This document shows, piece by piece, positions 16,488-25,149 of a stretch of 64,000 bases of DNA (positions are counted from its first letter, which is position 1; the number at the start of each line of letters is the position of its first letter). A program made the position numbers and the translations under genes. This stretch comes from Agrobacterium cucumeris (lineage in GTDB: Bacteria; Pseudomonadota; Alphaproteobacteria; Rhizobiales; Rhizobiaceae): positions 186,001-250,000 of the forward strand of contig NZ_CP080387.1 in the NCBI RefSeq assembly GCF_030036535.1. Reading direction: 5' to 3'. The notes below the pieces were generated by a model. The model ran no database searches and was not told the DNA's origin. It saw only the letters and a program-made list of their open reading frames with translations.

Positions 16488-16513
16488 ATTTGACGTTTAC
16501 GCGCACGTCAAAT
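16488..16513. promoter_or_regulatory. Perfect 9-bp inverted repeat before the fatty-acid oxidation genes
   Basis: ATTTGACGT and ACGTCAAAT are exact inverted arms separated by eight bases, 59 bases upstream of the acyl-CoA dehydrogenase ATG. Operators of beta-oxidation regulators in alphaproteobacteria (LiuR- and PsrA-like) have similar dyads rich in TGACGT/ACGTCA, so this is a candidate operator. The regulator itself is not in the window. The rest of the 374-base gap back to the podJ start shows no gene. Confidence 0.6.
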
Positions 16514-16571
16514 ATTGTCATCCCATATCCGCCGGATGTCTCCGGCACCACGATGCGGAGGAACATCGGTA

Positions 16572-18368
16572 ATGCCTGTTTACAAGGCCCCAGTCAAAGA
16601 CACGCTTTTTATCCTGAACGACGTTCTCGGCCTCGAGCGGTATAACAACCTGCCCGGCTTTGAAGATGCAACCCCTGACATGATCGAAGCCATTACCGGC
16701 GAGGCGGCGAAGCTGGCCGAAGAGCGACTTTTCCCGCTCAACCTTTCCGGCGATCAACAGGGCTGCAAGCGCGCGGACGACGGTTCGGTTTCCGTGCCTG
16801 ACGGTTTCAAGGCAGCTTATGACGCCTATTGCGAAGGCGGCTGGATCGGTCTTGCTGTTCCCCAGGAATTTGGCGGGCAGGGCCTGCCCTATACGCTGCA
16901 TGCGGCGATCGGCGAATATATGTCGTCTGCCAACCTGTCGCTGATGATGTATCCCGGCCTGACGCAGGGTGCGATTGCCGCAGTCCTCGTGCATGGTACG
17001 CAGGAGCAGAAAGAAGCCTATCTGCCGAAGATGGTGGAAGGCACATGGTCCGGCACCATGAACCTGACAGAACCCCATTGCGGCACCGATCTCGGCCTGC
17101 TGCGCACCAAGGCGGTGCCGCAGGGCGACGGCACTTACAAGATTTCCGGCCAGAAGATCTTCATCTCCGCCGGCGAACATTCCATGACTGACAATATCGT
17201 GCATCTGGTGATTGCCCGCATAGAAGGCGCGCCGGAAGGCACCAAGGGCATTTCGCTGTTCATCGTGCCGAAGTTCCTGGTGAAGGAAGACGGCACGCTC
17301 GGCGAGCGCAATGGCGTCACCTGTGGTGCCATCGAGCATAAGATGGGCATTCACGGCAATGCCACCTGCGTCATGAACTATGACGAGGCGACGGGTTATC
17401 TCCTCGGCGCGGAGAACAAGGGCCTTTCGGCCATGTTCGTGATGATGAACGAGGCCCGTTTGGGTGTCGGCCTGCAGGGGCTTTCGGTCGGCGAGATCGC
17501 CTATCAGAACGCTGTCGAATATGCCCGTGAGCGCATTCAGGGCCGCTCGCTTTCCGGCGCGAAATTCCCGGACAAGAAGGCCGATCCGATCATCGTGCAC
17601 CCGGATATCCGCCGTACGCTGATGACCATCAAGGCCTATAATGAGGCAGGCCGTGCCTTCCTTCTGTGGACCGCGCTGCAATCCGACATTGCCCACCGCG
17701 CCGCCGACGAAAAGCAGCGCCAAGTGGCGGACGACCTGCTCGGCCTCGTGACCCCGATCCTGAAAGGCGCGCTGACCGACAAGGGCTTCGACCACGCCGT
17801 GATGGCGCAGCAGGTCTTCGGCGGCCATGGCTACATCGAAGAACATGGCATGAGCCAATATGTCCGCGATGCGCGTATCACCATGATCTACGAAGGTGCC
17901 AACGGCATTCAGGCGCTAGATCTGGTCGGCCGCAAGCTTGGCATGAATGGTGGCCGCGCCGTGATGACGCTGTTCAAGGAAATCGGCGATTTCTGCGACG
18001 AAAACCGTGCCGATGAAAAGCTCGCCCTTTACACCAAGGGCCTGAAGAAGGGCTTGAACGACCTGCAGGCCGCAACCATGTGGTTCATGCAGAACGCCAT
18101 GGCCAAGCCCGACAATGCCGGTGCCGGTTCCACCGACTACATGCATCTCTTTGGCATCGTTGTGCTGGGTTACATGCAGGCGCGCATGGCGAAGGCCGCC
18201 AGCGAAGCGCTCGCGGCAGGCAGCGCTTCGGACGAGGATTACCTCAAGACCAAGCTTGTCACGGCGAAGTTTTATATGGAGCGCATCATGCCGGAAACGG
18301 CGCTGCGCAAGGCCCGCATCGAAACCGGCGCGGACACCATGATGGAACTGGCTGCGGAAGCATTCTGA
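16572..18368 (+). CDS. Acyl-CoA dehydrogenase, long (C-terminally extended) type
   Basis: At 598 residues it is longer than the usual 380-residue family members. It has the FAD/substrate core: [22 protein letters not shown] near residue 85, [21 protein letters not shown] near 160, and the catalytic region [30 protein letters not shown] text near 440, where the catalytic Glu sits in [10 protein letters not shown]-terminal extension of about 140 residues fits the acyl-CoA dehydrogenase C-terminal domain found with long-chain or 3-methylmercaptopropionyl-type members. The chain length used cannot be read. The ATG at 16572 follows GGAGGAA. It is followed by the thiolase gene 37 bases downstream. 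Confidence 0.92.
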   Translation: MPVYKAPVKDTLFILNDVLGLERYNNLPGFEDATPDMIEAITGEAAKLAEERLFPLNLSGDQQGCKRADDGSVSVPDGFKAAYDAYCEGGWIGLAVPQEFGGQGLPYTLHAAIGEYMSSANLSLMMYPGLTQGAIAAVLVHGTQEQKEAYLPKMVEGTWSGTMNLTEPHCGTDLGLLRTKAVPQGDGTYKISGQKIFISAGEHSMTDNIVHLVIARIEGAPEGTKGISLFIVPKFLVKEDGTLGERNGVTCGAIEHKMGIHGNATCVMNYDEATGYLLGAENKGLSAMFVMMNEARLGVGLQGLSVGEIAYQNAVEYARERIQGRSLSGAKFPDKKADPIIVHPDIRRTLMTIKAYNEAGRAFLLWTALQSDIAHRAADEKQRQVADDLLGLVTPILKGALTDKGFDHAVMAQQVFGGHGYIEEHGMSQYVRDARITMIYEGANGIQALDLVGRKLGMNGGRAVMTLFKEIGDFCDENRADEKLALYTKGLKKGLNDLQAATMWFMQNAMAKPDNAGAGSTDYMHLFGIVVLGYMQARMAKAASEALAAGSASDEDYLKTKLVTAKFYMERIMPETALRKARIETGADTMMELAAEAF

Positions 18369-18405
18369 GAAGGTTGGCGGTAAACACGCCGCAGGGAGAG
18401 AGTTT

Positions 18406-19614
18406 ATGACCGACGTTTACATTTACGACCATGTCCGCACCCCGCGCGGACGCGGCAAGAAGGATGGCAGCCTGCATGAGGTGCCTTCCGTTCGCCTGGC
18501 CGCCAAGACGCTCGAAGCCATCCGCGACCGCAATGGGCTCGACACGTCCGCTGTCGATGACATCATCATGGGCTGCGTCGATCCTGTCATGGATGCCGGC
18601 GCGGTGATCCCGAAGGCTGCCGCCTTCGAGGCCGGTTATTCGAACAAGGCGCCGGGCATGCAGATCTCGCGCTTCTGCGCCTCGGGTCTCGATGCCATCA
18701 ACTTCGCAGCCGGCAAGGTCAAGGCCGGTTCTGACGATATCGTCATTGCCGGTGGCGTCGAAAGCATGTCGCGCGTCGGCATGGGCATGTCGGGCGGCGC
18801 CTGGTACATGGACCCTTCGGTCAACTTCCCGGCCTTCTTCATGCCGCAGGGCGTCTCGGCCGATCTCATCGCCACCAAATACGGCTTCTCCCGTGACGAT
18901 GTCGATGCCTATGCCGTCGAGAGCCAGAAGCGCGCAGCGCATGCCTGGGAAAAGGGCTATTTCAACAAGTCGGTCATTCCGGTGAAGGATTCAAACGGTC
19001 TGACGATCCTCGACCGTGACGAGCATATGCGCCCCGGCACGGATATGCAGGGGCTTGCCTCGCTCAATCCGTCCTTCCAGATGCCCGGCGAAATGGGCGG
19101 CTTCGAAGCCGTCGGCATCATGGCCCACCCGGAAGTGGAGCGCATCAACTACGTCCACCACGCCGGCAATTCGTCCGGCATCGTCGATGGCGCTGCCGCC
19201 GTGCTGGTTGGTTCGAAGGCGGGCGGCGAGGCGATGGGCATTAAGCCCCGCGCACGCATAAAGGCATTCGCCAATATCGGCTCCGATCCGGCGCTGATGC
19301 TCACCGGCCCGGTGGATGTGACCGAAAAGCTCCTGAAAAAGACCGGCATGTCGCTTGCCGATATCGATCTTTTCGAACTCAACGAGGCCTTCGCCGCCGT
19401 GGTGCTGCGTTACATGCAGGCTTTCGATATCAGCCACGACCGGATGAACGTCAATGGCGGCGCCATCGCCATGGGTCATCCGCTGGGGGCTACGGGGGCG
19501 ATGATCCTTGGCACGGTGCTGGATGAGCTGGAGCGGCGCGATCTGAACACCGCGCTCGTGACGCTTTGCATCGGCGCGGGCATGGGCACGGCGACGGTTA
19601 TCGAGCGGGTTTGA
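18406..19614 (+). CDS. Acetyl-CoA C-acetyltransferase (thiolase)
   Basis: This 402-residue thiolase catalyses the last step of beta-oxidation. It carries the three catalytic blocks: [19 protein letters not shown] near residue 88 (nucleophilic Cys), [17 protein letters not shown] near 350 (His) and [16 protein letters not shown] at the end (second Cys). Its place in the cluster, with an acyl-CoA dehydrogenase and a FadB-type protein, points to a FadA role. AGGGAGAG precedes the ATG at 18406. The name fadA would be reasonable, but related thiolases act in other pathways. Confidence 0.94.
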   Translation: MTDVYIYDHVRTPRGRGKKDGSLHEVPSVRLAAKTLEAIRDRNGLDTSAVDDIIMGCVDPVMDAGAVIPKAAAFEAGYSNKAPGMQISRFCASGLDAINFAAGKVKAGSDDIVIAGGVESMSRVGMGMSGGAWYMDPSVNFPAFFMPQGVSADLIATKYGFSRDDVDAYAVESQKRAAHAWEKGYFNKSVIPVKDSNGLTILDRDEHMRPGTDMQGLASLNPSFQMPGEMGGFEAVGIMAHPEVERINYVHHAGNSSGIVDGAAAVLVGSKAGGEAMGIKPRARIKAFANIGSDPALMLTGPVDVTEKLLKKTGMSLADIDLFELNEAFAAVVLRYMQAFDISHDRMNVNGGAIAMGHPLGATGAMILGTVLDELERRDLNTALVTLCIGAGMGTATVIERV

Positions 19615-19624
19615 GAGGCTGGTC

Positions 19625-19837
19625 ATGAGGCGCGAGGTTTACGAGCGACCCAAGAACGAGATCGAACAGCAGCTGGCTCGGCACAATCTGGAAAAGGACA
19701 TGGCACAGGATCATAAGGCGTCCATCCGCCCCGTTTCTCCTGTCTACGTCCAGCGGCTCCGGGCAGAGCGTTGGGGTTTGGTTGTGTTTCTCGTTCTCGT
19801 GGTCGGTTGTATCAGCCTCGTGATCGGACTGTCGTAA
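19625..19837 (+). CDS. Small membrane protein inside the fatty-acid oxidation cluster
   Basis: This 70-residue protein has a charged N-terminal half (MRREVYERPKNEIEQQLAR) and one transmembrane helix at about residues 50-69 (WGLVVFLVLVVGCISLVIGL), ending just after it. I do not recognise the family. It sits 10 bases after the thiolase stop and 33 bases before the FadB-type gene on the same strand, with GAGAGGCTGG upstream of its ATG, so it is probably translated as part of the operon. It is not a fragment of either neighbour. A role in anchoring or scaffolding the beta-oxidation enzymes is possible but is speculation. Confidence 0.7.
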   Translation: MRREVYERPKNEIEQQLARHNLEKDMAQDHKASIRPVSPVYVQRLRAERWGLVVFLVLVVGCISLVIGLS

Positions 19838-19870
19838 CCGCACGGAAATTTCAGGGAAGAGGAATCCCAA

Positions 19871-22087
19871 ATGAGCACTTACACCAATTTCACCATCGAG
19901 ACGGACGCAGACGGCATTGCCCTCGTCACCTGGGACATGCCGGAAAAATCCATGAACGTCTTCACCTCTGAGGTGATGGACGAGCTGAACGCCATTCTTG
20001 ACGCGACTGTCGCAGATGGCGCCGTCAAGGGCGTCGTCTTCACGTCAGGCAAGAGCAGCTTTTCCGGCGGCGCCGATCTTTCGATGATCAAGTCGATGTT
20101 CTCCTTCTACAATGACGAGAAGGCGAAGAACCCGGATGAGGCGGCGGCAAAGCTGTTCGAACTCGTGGGCCGCATGACCGGCCTGTTCCGCAAGCTGGAA
20201 ACCAACGGCAAGCCATGGGTCTCGGCCATCAACGGCACCTGCATGGGTGGCGCGTTCGAGCTGTCGCTTGCCTGCCATGGCCGTGTGGCATCCAATGCCA
20301 AGAGCCTCAAGATCGCCCTGCCGGAAGTCAAGGTCGGCATCTTCCCCGGTGCCGGTGGCACCCAGCGCGTGCCGCGCCTGACGGACGCGCAATCCGCGCT
20401 GCAGATGATGACGACGGGCCAGTCGCTGACCGGCGCGCGCGCCAAGGCCATGGGGCTGGTGCATCAGGTGGTGGAGCCGGATCAGCTGGTTGCAACCGCA
20501 AAGCAGATGATCAAGGACGGCCTGAAGCCCGTCGCACCCTGGGATGAAAAGGGCTTCAAGGCCCCCGGTGGCGGCATCTGGACGCCGGCCGCTGCCCAGC
20601 TCTGGCCCGCCGCACCGGCCATCCTGCGCCGCGAAAGCGCCGGCAACTATCCGGCCGCCCTCGCCATCCTCAAATGCGTTTATGAGGGCCTGCAATTGCC
20701 CTTCGATACGGCGCTGAAGGTGGAGCAGCGTTATTTCACCGAAATCCTTCGCTCGAAGGAAGCCTTCGGCATGATCCGCTCGCTGTTCATCTCCATGCAG
20801 GAACTGGGCAAGGGCGCGCGCCGCCCGGCTGGCCAGCCGAAGACGGAGTTCAAGAAGGTCGGCGTCGTCGGCGCGGGCTTCATGGGCGCCGCCGTGGCTT
20901 ACGTCACCGCTGCCGCCGGCATCCCTGTTGTGCTGGTGGATCGCGATCAGGAAGCCGCCGACAAGGGCAAGGGCCATTGCGAGGAAAGCGTCAAGGCCGC
21001 CATCGGCAAGGGCAGGCTGACGCAGGAGGAGGGCAAGGCCCTGCTCGACCTCGTCACCCCGACATCCGATTACGCCGCACTCGCGGATGCCAATCTCGTC
21101 ATCGAGGCCGTCTTCGAAGACCGCGATGTGAAGAAGGCCGTCATCGAGGCCGTGGAAGCGGTGCTTCCCGAGGGCGCGATTTTCGCCTCCAACACCTCCA
21201 CCTTGCCGATCACGGGCCTTGCGAAGAACTCGAAGCGCCCGGCGGATTTCATCGGCATCCATTTCTTCTCACCGGTCGAGAAGATGATGCTGACGGAAGT
21301 CATCCTCGGCAAGGAAACCGGCGACAAGGCGCTCGCCGTGGCGCTGGATTACGTCGCGAAGATCAGGAAGACCCCGATTGTGGTGAACGATACGCGCGGC
21401 TTCTTCGTCAATCGCTGCGTGCTGCGTTACATGGCGGAAAGCTACGACATGCTGATCGAAGGCGTGCCCGCCGCCATGATCGAAAATGCCGCGAAATTCG
21501 CCGGCATGCCGGTCGGCCCGCTGGCGCTGAACGATGAGGTGGCGATCGATCTTTCCTACAAGATCCTGAAAGCCACCGTGGCCGATCTCGGCGATAAGGC
21601 CGTGGATCCGCGCCATATGGAACTGGTGAAGAAGCTGGTGGAAGGCGAGGGCCGTTTTGGCCGCAAGAACGCCAAGGGCTTCTACGATTATCCGGAAAAG
21701 CCCGCCAAGAAGTCCCTCTGGCCCGGCCTGAAGGACCTCTATCCGCAGCAGAAGCCTGAGGACGTGGATATGGAGGTGCTGAAACAGCGCTTCCTCGTTA
21801 CCGTGGCGCTGGAAGCCGCCCGCACGGTGGAAGAAGGCATCGTCACCGACCCGCGTGAGGCCGATGTCGGCTCCATCCTCGGTTTCGGTTTCGCGCCCTA
21901 TACCGGCGGCGCGCTGTCTTACATTGACGGCATGGGCGTGAAGAACTTCGTGGCACTCGCCGAGAAACTTAGCGAGACCTACGGCCCACGCTTCAAGCCG
22001 ACACCGCTTCTGAAGGACATGGCCGCCAAGGGCGAAACCTTCTACGGTCGCTTCGATCCCTATGCCAGCGCCGCCAAGGCGGCCTGA
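19871..22087 (+). CDS. FadB/FadJ-type bifunctional enoyl-CoA hydratase / 3-hydroxyacyl-CoA dehydrogenase
   Basis: This 738-residue multifunctional beta-oxidation enzyme has an N-terminal crotonase domain (residues about 1-200) with FTSGKSSFSGGADLSMIKS and GTCMGGAFELSLACHGRVAS, the latter holding the catalytic-type Glu, then PGAGGTQRVPRL. A 3-hydroxyacyl-CoA dehydrogenase follows from about 330, with the NAD-binding VGVVGAGFMGAAVAYVTAAAG and then NTSTLPITGLA, FFSPVEKMMLTEVI and NDTRGFFVNR. Together with the thiolase it would convert enoyl-CoA to acetyl-CoA and a shortened acyl-CoA. AGGGAAGAGG precedes the ATG at 19871. A clear terminator follows. Confidence 0.95.
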   Translation: MSTYTNFTIETDADGIALVTWDMPEKSMNVFTSEVMDELNAILDATVADGAVKGVVFTSGKSSFSGGADLSMIKSMFSFYNDEKAKNPDEAAAKLFELVGRMTGLFRKLETNGKPWVSAINGTCMGGAFELSLACHGRVASNAKSLKIALPEVKVGIFPGAGGTQRVPRLTDAQSALQMMTTGQSLTGARAKAMGLVHQVVEPDQLVATAKQMIKDGLKPVAPWDEKGFKAPGGGIWTPAAAQLWPAAPAILRRESAGNYPAALAILKCVYEGLQLPFDTALKVEQRYFTEILRSKEAFGMIRSLFISMQELGKGARRPAGQPKTEFKKVGVVGAGFMGAAVAYVTAAAGIPVVLVDRDQEAADKGKGHCEESVKAAIGKGRLTQEEGKALLDLVTPTSDYAALADANLVIEAVFEDRDVKKAVIEAVEAVLPEGAIFASNTSTLPITGLAKNSKRPADFIGIHFFSPVEKMMLTEVILGKETGDKALAVALDYVAKIRKTPIVVNDTRGFFVNRCVLRYMAESYDMLIEGVPAAMIENAAKFAGMPVGPLALNDEVAIDLSYKILKATVADLGDKAVDPRHMELVKKLVEGEGRFGRKNAKGFYDYPEKPAKKSLWPGLKDLYPQQKPEDVDMEVLKQRFLVTVALEAARTVEEGIVTDPREADVGSILGFGFAPYTGGALSYIDGMGVKNFVALAEKLSETYGPRFKPTPLLKDMAAKGETFYGRFDPYASAAKAA

Positions 22088-22106
22088 GGCTTCAAGGCAG
22101 AACAAT

Positions 22107-22134
22107 AAACAGGCCCTTCGGGGCCTGTTTTTTT
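22107..22134 (+). terminator. Intrinsic terminator of the fatty-acid oxidation cluster
   Basis: A perfect 10-bp stem AAACAGGCCC / GGGCCTGTTT with a TTCG tetraloop is followed by TTTT. It lies 20 bases after the FadB-type stop codon. Confidence 0.92.
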
Positions 22135-22253
22135 GAGCCGAATATACTGCGCTGATCGCTTTATGTGCATCCTTTGCCCGGCTGGGGCGTTGAAAAGGCG
22201 AGACCGGGCAAACACGCCCGCCGCCGCAATTCAGCACGCCTTAGGAGACAGCG

Positions 22254-22685
22254 ATGAAAGCACCACTGCGATCCCACGGTTTTGACAAGCCGACGGACCT
22301 CGACGACCACCTGGCAGAGCTGGACGAAGAGGCTGAGGCGACAGCCGCGGAAGCAAAGACGGAAAAAACCACGACGAAGAGGACGCGTGCTGCAAATACC
22401 ATTGATCCGTCACTGCGGGCTGAACTGGAAGAGCTTCGCAGAGAGGTCGACAAGATTCGCCGTGATGTCAAACGGCTGGAGGCGGCCCGGCATTCACGCC
22501 ACAAGCCTGCACAGACACATCATGAAAGAGACCGCGAGAATTCCCGCCTGATGACGGTGGTGCGCTCGGTTGCCGTTACCTCGCTCGCCAGCCGCATCTT
22601 CGCTTCCTCGCCCGTCATGGCGGCGCTGGTGGCCGTGGTGCCCTTCGCGCTTGGCCTTGCCGCACGACGCAACGAAGCGGCCTAG
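22254..22685 (+). CDS. Hypothetical coiled-coil protein with a C-terminal hydrophobic segment
   Basis: This 143-residue protein is acidic and charged at first (DDHLAELDEEAEATAAEAKTEK), then has a coiled-coil-prone stretch at about residues 50-80 (LRAELEELRREVDKIRRDV) and ends with a hydrophobic helix near 117-137 (VMAALVAVVPFALGLAA). This suggests a tail-anchored protein with a cytoplasmic coiled coil. AGGAGA lies 6 bases before the ATG. I do not recognise the family. It stands alone between a terminator and the tRNA-Phe gene. Confidence 0.75.
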   Translation: MKAPLRSHGFDKPTDLDDHLAELDEEAEATAAEAKTEKTTTKRTRAANTIDPSLRAELEELRREVDKIRRDVKRLEAARHSRHKPAQTHHERDRENSRLMTVVRSVAVTSLASRIFASSPVMAALVAVVPFALGLAARRNEAA

Positions 22686-22873
22686 CTGCCGCTTCCCATG
22701 TCGCTATGCCGGGCCGGATCGGCTGTTGCCGAACCCGGGTAGCGGCCGGATGCCACAAGGTGCGGCAGATGCCCGATAACGGCTTTTCCGCCGCAATCCG
22801 GCCTGCGCCGGGCAGACATTCCAGCCATCCACAGCCCTCGTGAAAAAACTGTCAAAAAACTTCGCGATGGCGC

Positions 22874-22901
22874 TTGCCATGTCCGAACAAGATGTTATAA
22901 C
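22874..22901 (+). promoter_or_regulatory. Probable sigma-70 promoter of tRNA-Phe
   Basis: TTGCCA (22874-22879) and TATAAC (22896-22901) are spaced by 16 bases, about 70 bases before the tRNA. They lie in a 284-base gap without other genes. Confidence 0.5.
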
Positions 22902-22969
22902 CCCGCTCACTTTCGGGGCACCAAACAGCCCCGCCCGCCAAAAGCGGAGGTTCTTCAAGGACCTGAAGT

Positions 22970-23045
22970 GCCCGGATAGCTCAGTTGGTAGAGCAGCGGA
23001 TTGAAAATCCGCGTGTCGGTGGTTCAAATCCGCCTCCGGGCACCA
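22970..23045 (+). tRNA. tRNA-Phe (GAA)
   Basis: The 76-base cloverleaf has acceptor stem GCCCGGA/TCCGGGC, D-loop AGCTCAGTTGGTAGAGC, an anticodon stem and loop around TTGAAAA with anticodon GAA, T-arm GGTTCAAATCC and an encoded CCA end. It stands directly before an AT-rich insert with an anti-phage gene, as tRNA genes often do at integration hot spots, but I find no repeat of its 3' end downstream. Confidence 0.97.
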
Positions 23046-23188
23046 TTCCTCATCACGTAAGTTTTATTATGGTGCGAGTGCTCGATGGCAGCGCCCTCAA
23101 TGTCAGATTAAAAATCTAATACTATCGACCTGTGTATAGCAAGTGAAGCAATGTCGCTTAATTCGCAAATATGCTGCATAATCTTTGC

Positions 23189-23602
23189 ATGACAGATGAT
23201 GCTGAATATCACTGGAAGAAGCAGTCGGACCGCACCTACATAAGTCGTAGGATAGTCCCTGGGAACAACGAACCTTCGATGCGAATTGCTTCCAAGGTTT
23301 TCGATGTAGACGGAGGCTATGTCTACGCTAGGGAACATGATGAACTTGTCTTGCGAAAGACGTTTTCAGGTAGGCATGAGATAGTCGTTAAATTTACCGA
23401 AGATGACAGGCAAATATTCACCTTAACTATTCAAAAATTCAATAAAACTTCTGGGCCATCTGATAAGTATCACTTTTCATTCGTTGGCGAAGAAATAGAC
23501 AATCTTATTGAATTCTTGCTCAACATTAAGAATTTCCATTTTCCAGATACTGGAAAGGTGAATATTTCAGATAGTGATCTGAGGCAGATAATTATTGATT
23601 AG
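23189..23602 (+). CDS. Shedu (SduA) N-terminal part, ended by an in-frame TAG
   Basis: This 137-residue ORF is the N-terminal domain of a Shedu-type anti-phage protein. It includes REHDELVLRKTFSGRHEIVVKF and a segment FSFVGEEIDNLIEFLLNIKN, which I recall from the conserved N-terminal region of SduA-family proteins. The frame ends at TAG (23600-23602) after LRQIIID, but the same frame continues without another stop through DQARRVFLENREM into the nuclease-bearing ORF at 23639. The two are therefore parts of one gene of about 391 codons, with codon 138 changed to amber. The base composition is clearly more AT-rich than the neighbours, indicating horizontal transfer. The start is uncertain (ATG 23189, or 23171), with weak ribosome-binding signals. 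Confidence 0.75.
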   Translation: MTDDAEYHWKKQSDRTYISRRIVPGNNEPSMRIASKVFDVDGGYVYAREHDELVLRKTFSGRHEIVVKFTEDDRQIFTLTIQKFNKTSGPSDKYHFSFVGEEIDNLIEFLLNIKNFHFPDTGKVNISDSDLRQIIID

Positions 23603-23638
23603 GATCAGGCTCGCCGTGTTTTTTTAGAAAATCGCGAA

Positions 23639-24364
23639 ATGATAGAGCAATTGGTTCAAAGTGAAGAGTTAACAAGAGATATAGTGGCCCTCGGTTATCG
23701 GCGAAAACAGCTTGATGTTTTTGAGCGTCTACTAATCGATGCCGAGTATTTTGCAAAACAGCAATCGAGATTATGCACAACTGCTGAGGGACTTTGGCAA
23801 AAATTCTTTGAGAAGAATAACTGGATTTTCGGATATGGGCTATCCTTTTCATTTTTTTCTAACTTAGACGGGCGGGGATTAGAACAACCTGTTGTCGGAC
23901 ATTCTATCGCTACAGTCGGTAAACGGGCAGATGCTCTGCTAAAAACGCAAGCTTATGTGAGTGCCCTTTGTTACGTGGAAATTAAGAGGCACGACACGGC
24001 GCTTTTGGATTCAAAGGCCTATCGTTCCGGTGCGTGGAAACCTTCGGAGGAATTGTCGGGTGGAGTCGCCCAATCGCAAGCTACCGTCCAGGAAGCAATG
24101 GAACTGTATTCTCGAAAGGTTCAGCCGACAAATAGTGGTGGCGATCCCACAGGGGAGGTAGTCTTCAACTTTGAGCCGAAATCAGTGCTTGTTATAGGTA
24201 GTTTGAACGAGTTTCAAACCGACAACGGCCTCAATGAAAATAAGTATCGTTCATTTGAATTATTTCGCAAAAATCTACATCGCCCAGAGATTGTTACCTT
24301 TGATGAGCTTTTTCACCGAGCTAAATATATAGTGGAGCATAGCGGCAATCAGACGATTGATTGA
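23639..24364 (+). CDS. Shedu (SduA/DUF4263) nuclease part, downstream of the in-frame TAG
   Basis: This 241-residue ORF has the DUF4263 (SduA C-terminal) core. It contains LTRDIVALGYRRKQLDVFERLL, then LWQKFFEKNNWIFGYGLSF near residue 58, KRADALLK and the nuclease motif ALCYVEIKRHDT near 115 (E-x-K), followed by WKPSEELSGGVAQSQATVQE. These blocks are diagnostic for Shedu proteins, single-gene anti-phage systems with PD-(D/E)xK-type nuclease activity. The catalytic motif appears intact. It lies in frame with the upstream ORF, 36 bases after the TAG, so as a separate protein it would lack the sensing N-terminus. The ATG has only a weak site (GAAAA). It may be a pseudogene or a reinitiated product. 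Confidence 0.85.
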   Translation: MIEQLVQSEELTRDIVALGYRRKQLDVFERLLIDAEYFAKQQSRLCTTAEGLWQKFFEKNNWIFGYGLSFSFFSNLDGRGLEQPVVGHSIATVGKRADALLKTQAYVSALCYVEIKRHDTALLDSKAYRSGAWKPSEELSGGVAQSQATVQEAMELYSRKVQPTNSGGDPTGEVVFNFEPKSVLVIGSLNEFQTDNGLNENKYRSFELFRKNLHRPEIVTFDELFHRAKYIVEHSGNQTID

Positions 24365-24407
24365 TTTGCGTATTCATTTGATTCATTTTCATTATTTGGT
24401 CCCGTGA

Positions 24408-24743
24408 TCACGGCTTGCCAGTGAATGCCTCCAGCATGCGGGTGACACGTACAAGATCATCCTCATTCATATGCGCAAGCGCTGCATTCACGCGGTGAAG
24501 CATGCGACCGCGTTCGCCTTCCGGCGCGATAACAGTACCGGTGCCAAAGAAAGCGATGGCGGGAAGGCCGAGGGCTTTTGCGATACTCTCGATGGTTTCA
24601 AATGAGGGCGAGGCGTCGCCGCGTTCCAGACGTCCCATCATCTCAATCGAAAGATCGGCTTTTTCCGCAAGGGCTTCCTGCGTCAGACCCAACGCTTTTC
24701 GGTGATGGCGAATATTACTGCCGAAAATCTTTCTAAGTTCCAA
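24408..24743 (-). CDS. Helix-turn-helix XRE-family regulator
   Basis: This 111-residue protein has an N-terminal XRE helix-turn-helix: SNIRHHRKALGLTQEALAE, then ADLSIEMMGRLERGDASPSFETIESIAKALG. The C-terminal 40 residues have no recognised domain. The TTG start has an excellent GGAGGG site 6 bases upstream, which is why it is preferred. A 15-base dyad (24829-24843) between this gene and the divergent membrane-protein gene may be its operator. The target is unknown. It is next to the Shedu gene but on the opposite strand, so a link to defence is only a guess. Confidence 0.85.
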   Translation of the reverse strand: MELRKIFGSNIRHHRKALGLTQEALAEKADLSIEMMGRLERGDASPSFETIESIAKALGLPAIAFFGTGTVIAPEGERGRMLHRVNAALAHMNEDDLVRVTRMLEAFTGKP

Positions 24744-24828
24744 TCGCTACCCTCCGAACTGAAGGGACAGTCGTCTTTGCAACCGCGCGACTTAAGGCAT
24801 TCCCATTGCCGAAAATCAGAAATATGCA

Positions 24829-24843
24829 ATACTGATGCAGTAT
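24829..24843. promoter_or_regulatory. Short dyad between the XRE gene and the divergent small gene
   Basis: ATACTG and CAGTAT are perfect arms around ATG. The site lies 86 bases upstream of the XRE start and 27 bases before the small membrane-protein start, a place where a repressor could control both genes. Confidence 0.3.
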
Positions 24844-24869
24844 GTGGAATTTCTGTCGTGAGATTGCAT

Positions 24870-25148
24870 ATGTCCTATATTCATGCGGAGTATCTTTCGC
24901 TCATCGCATTCGGCGCGTTCGTGCTGATCGTCTTCTTGTGGGTGAAGTGGGAAAGTTGTGTACGGTCAATGTTCATTTCCGACGCGGAAATAACAAGAAT
25001 GACCGACGAGCTGATTCAGGAACATGGCCAACGCGCCGAAGAAATAGCTTTTATCGAAGAAGACAGGTCGTGGCGATATTCCCAAAATTTCGAGCAGGGC
25101 AAATGGCGACGAGTGCGCGCAGAACTTCGTCGCCGAAAAGAGCTTTAG
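24870..25148 (+). CDS. Small membrane protein of unknown function
   Basis: This 92-residue protein has an N-terminal hydrophobic helix at about residues 6-24 (YLSLIAFGAFVLIVFLWVKW) and then a soluble, charged tail (EITRMTDELIQEHGQRAEEIAF and WRRVRAELRRRKEL). I do not recognise a family. The ATG at 24870 was chosen because the frame upstream of it overlaps the XRE gene and reads poorly; a GTG at 24858 is the alternative. No strong ribosome-binding site is visible. It ends two bases before the antiporter gene phaG on the other strand. Confidence 0.55.
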   Translation: MSYIHAEYLSLIAFGAFVLIVFLWVKWESCVRSMFISDAEITRMTDELIQEHGQRAEEIAFIEEDRSWRYSQNFEQGKWRRVRAELRRRKEL

Positions 25149-25149
25149 C

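Noticed and set aside
22970..23045. Direct repeats of the tRNA-Phe 3' end as attachment sites
   Set aside because: I found no second copy of the tRNA end within the window, so no attachment sites can be claimed.
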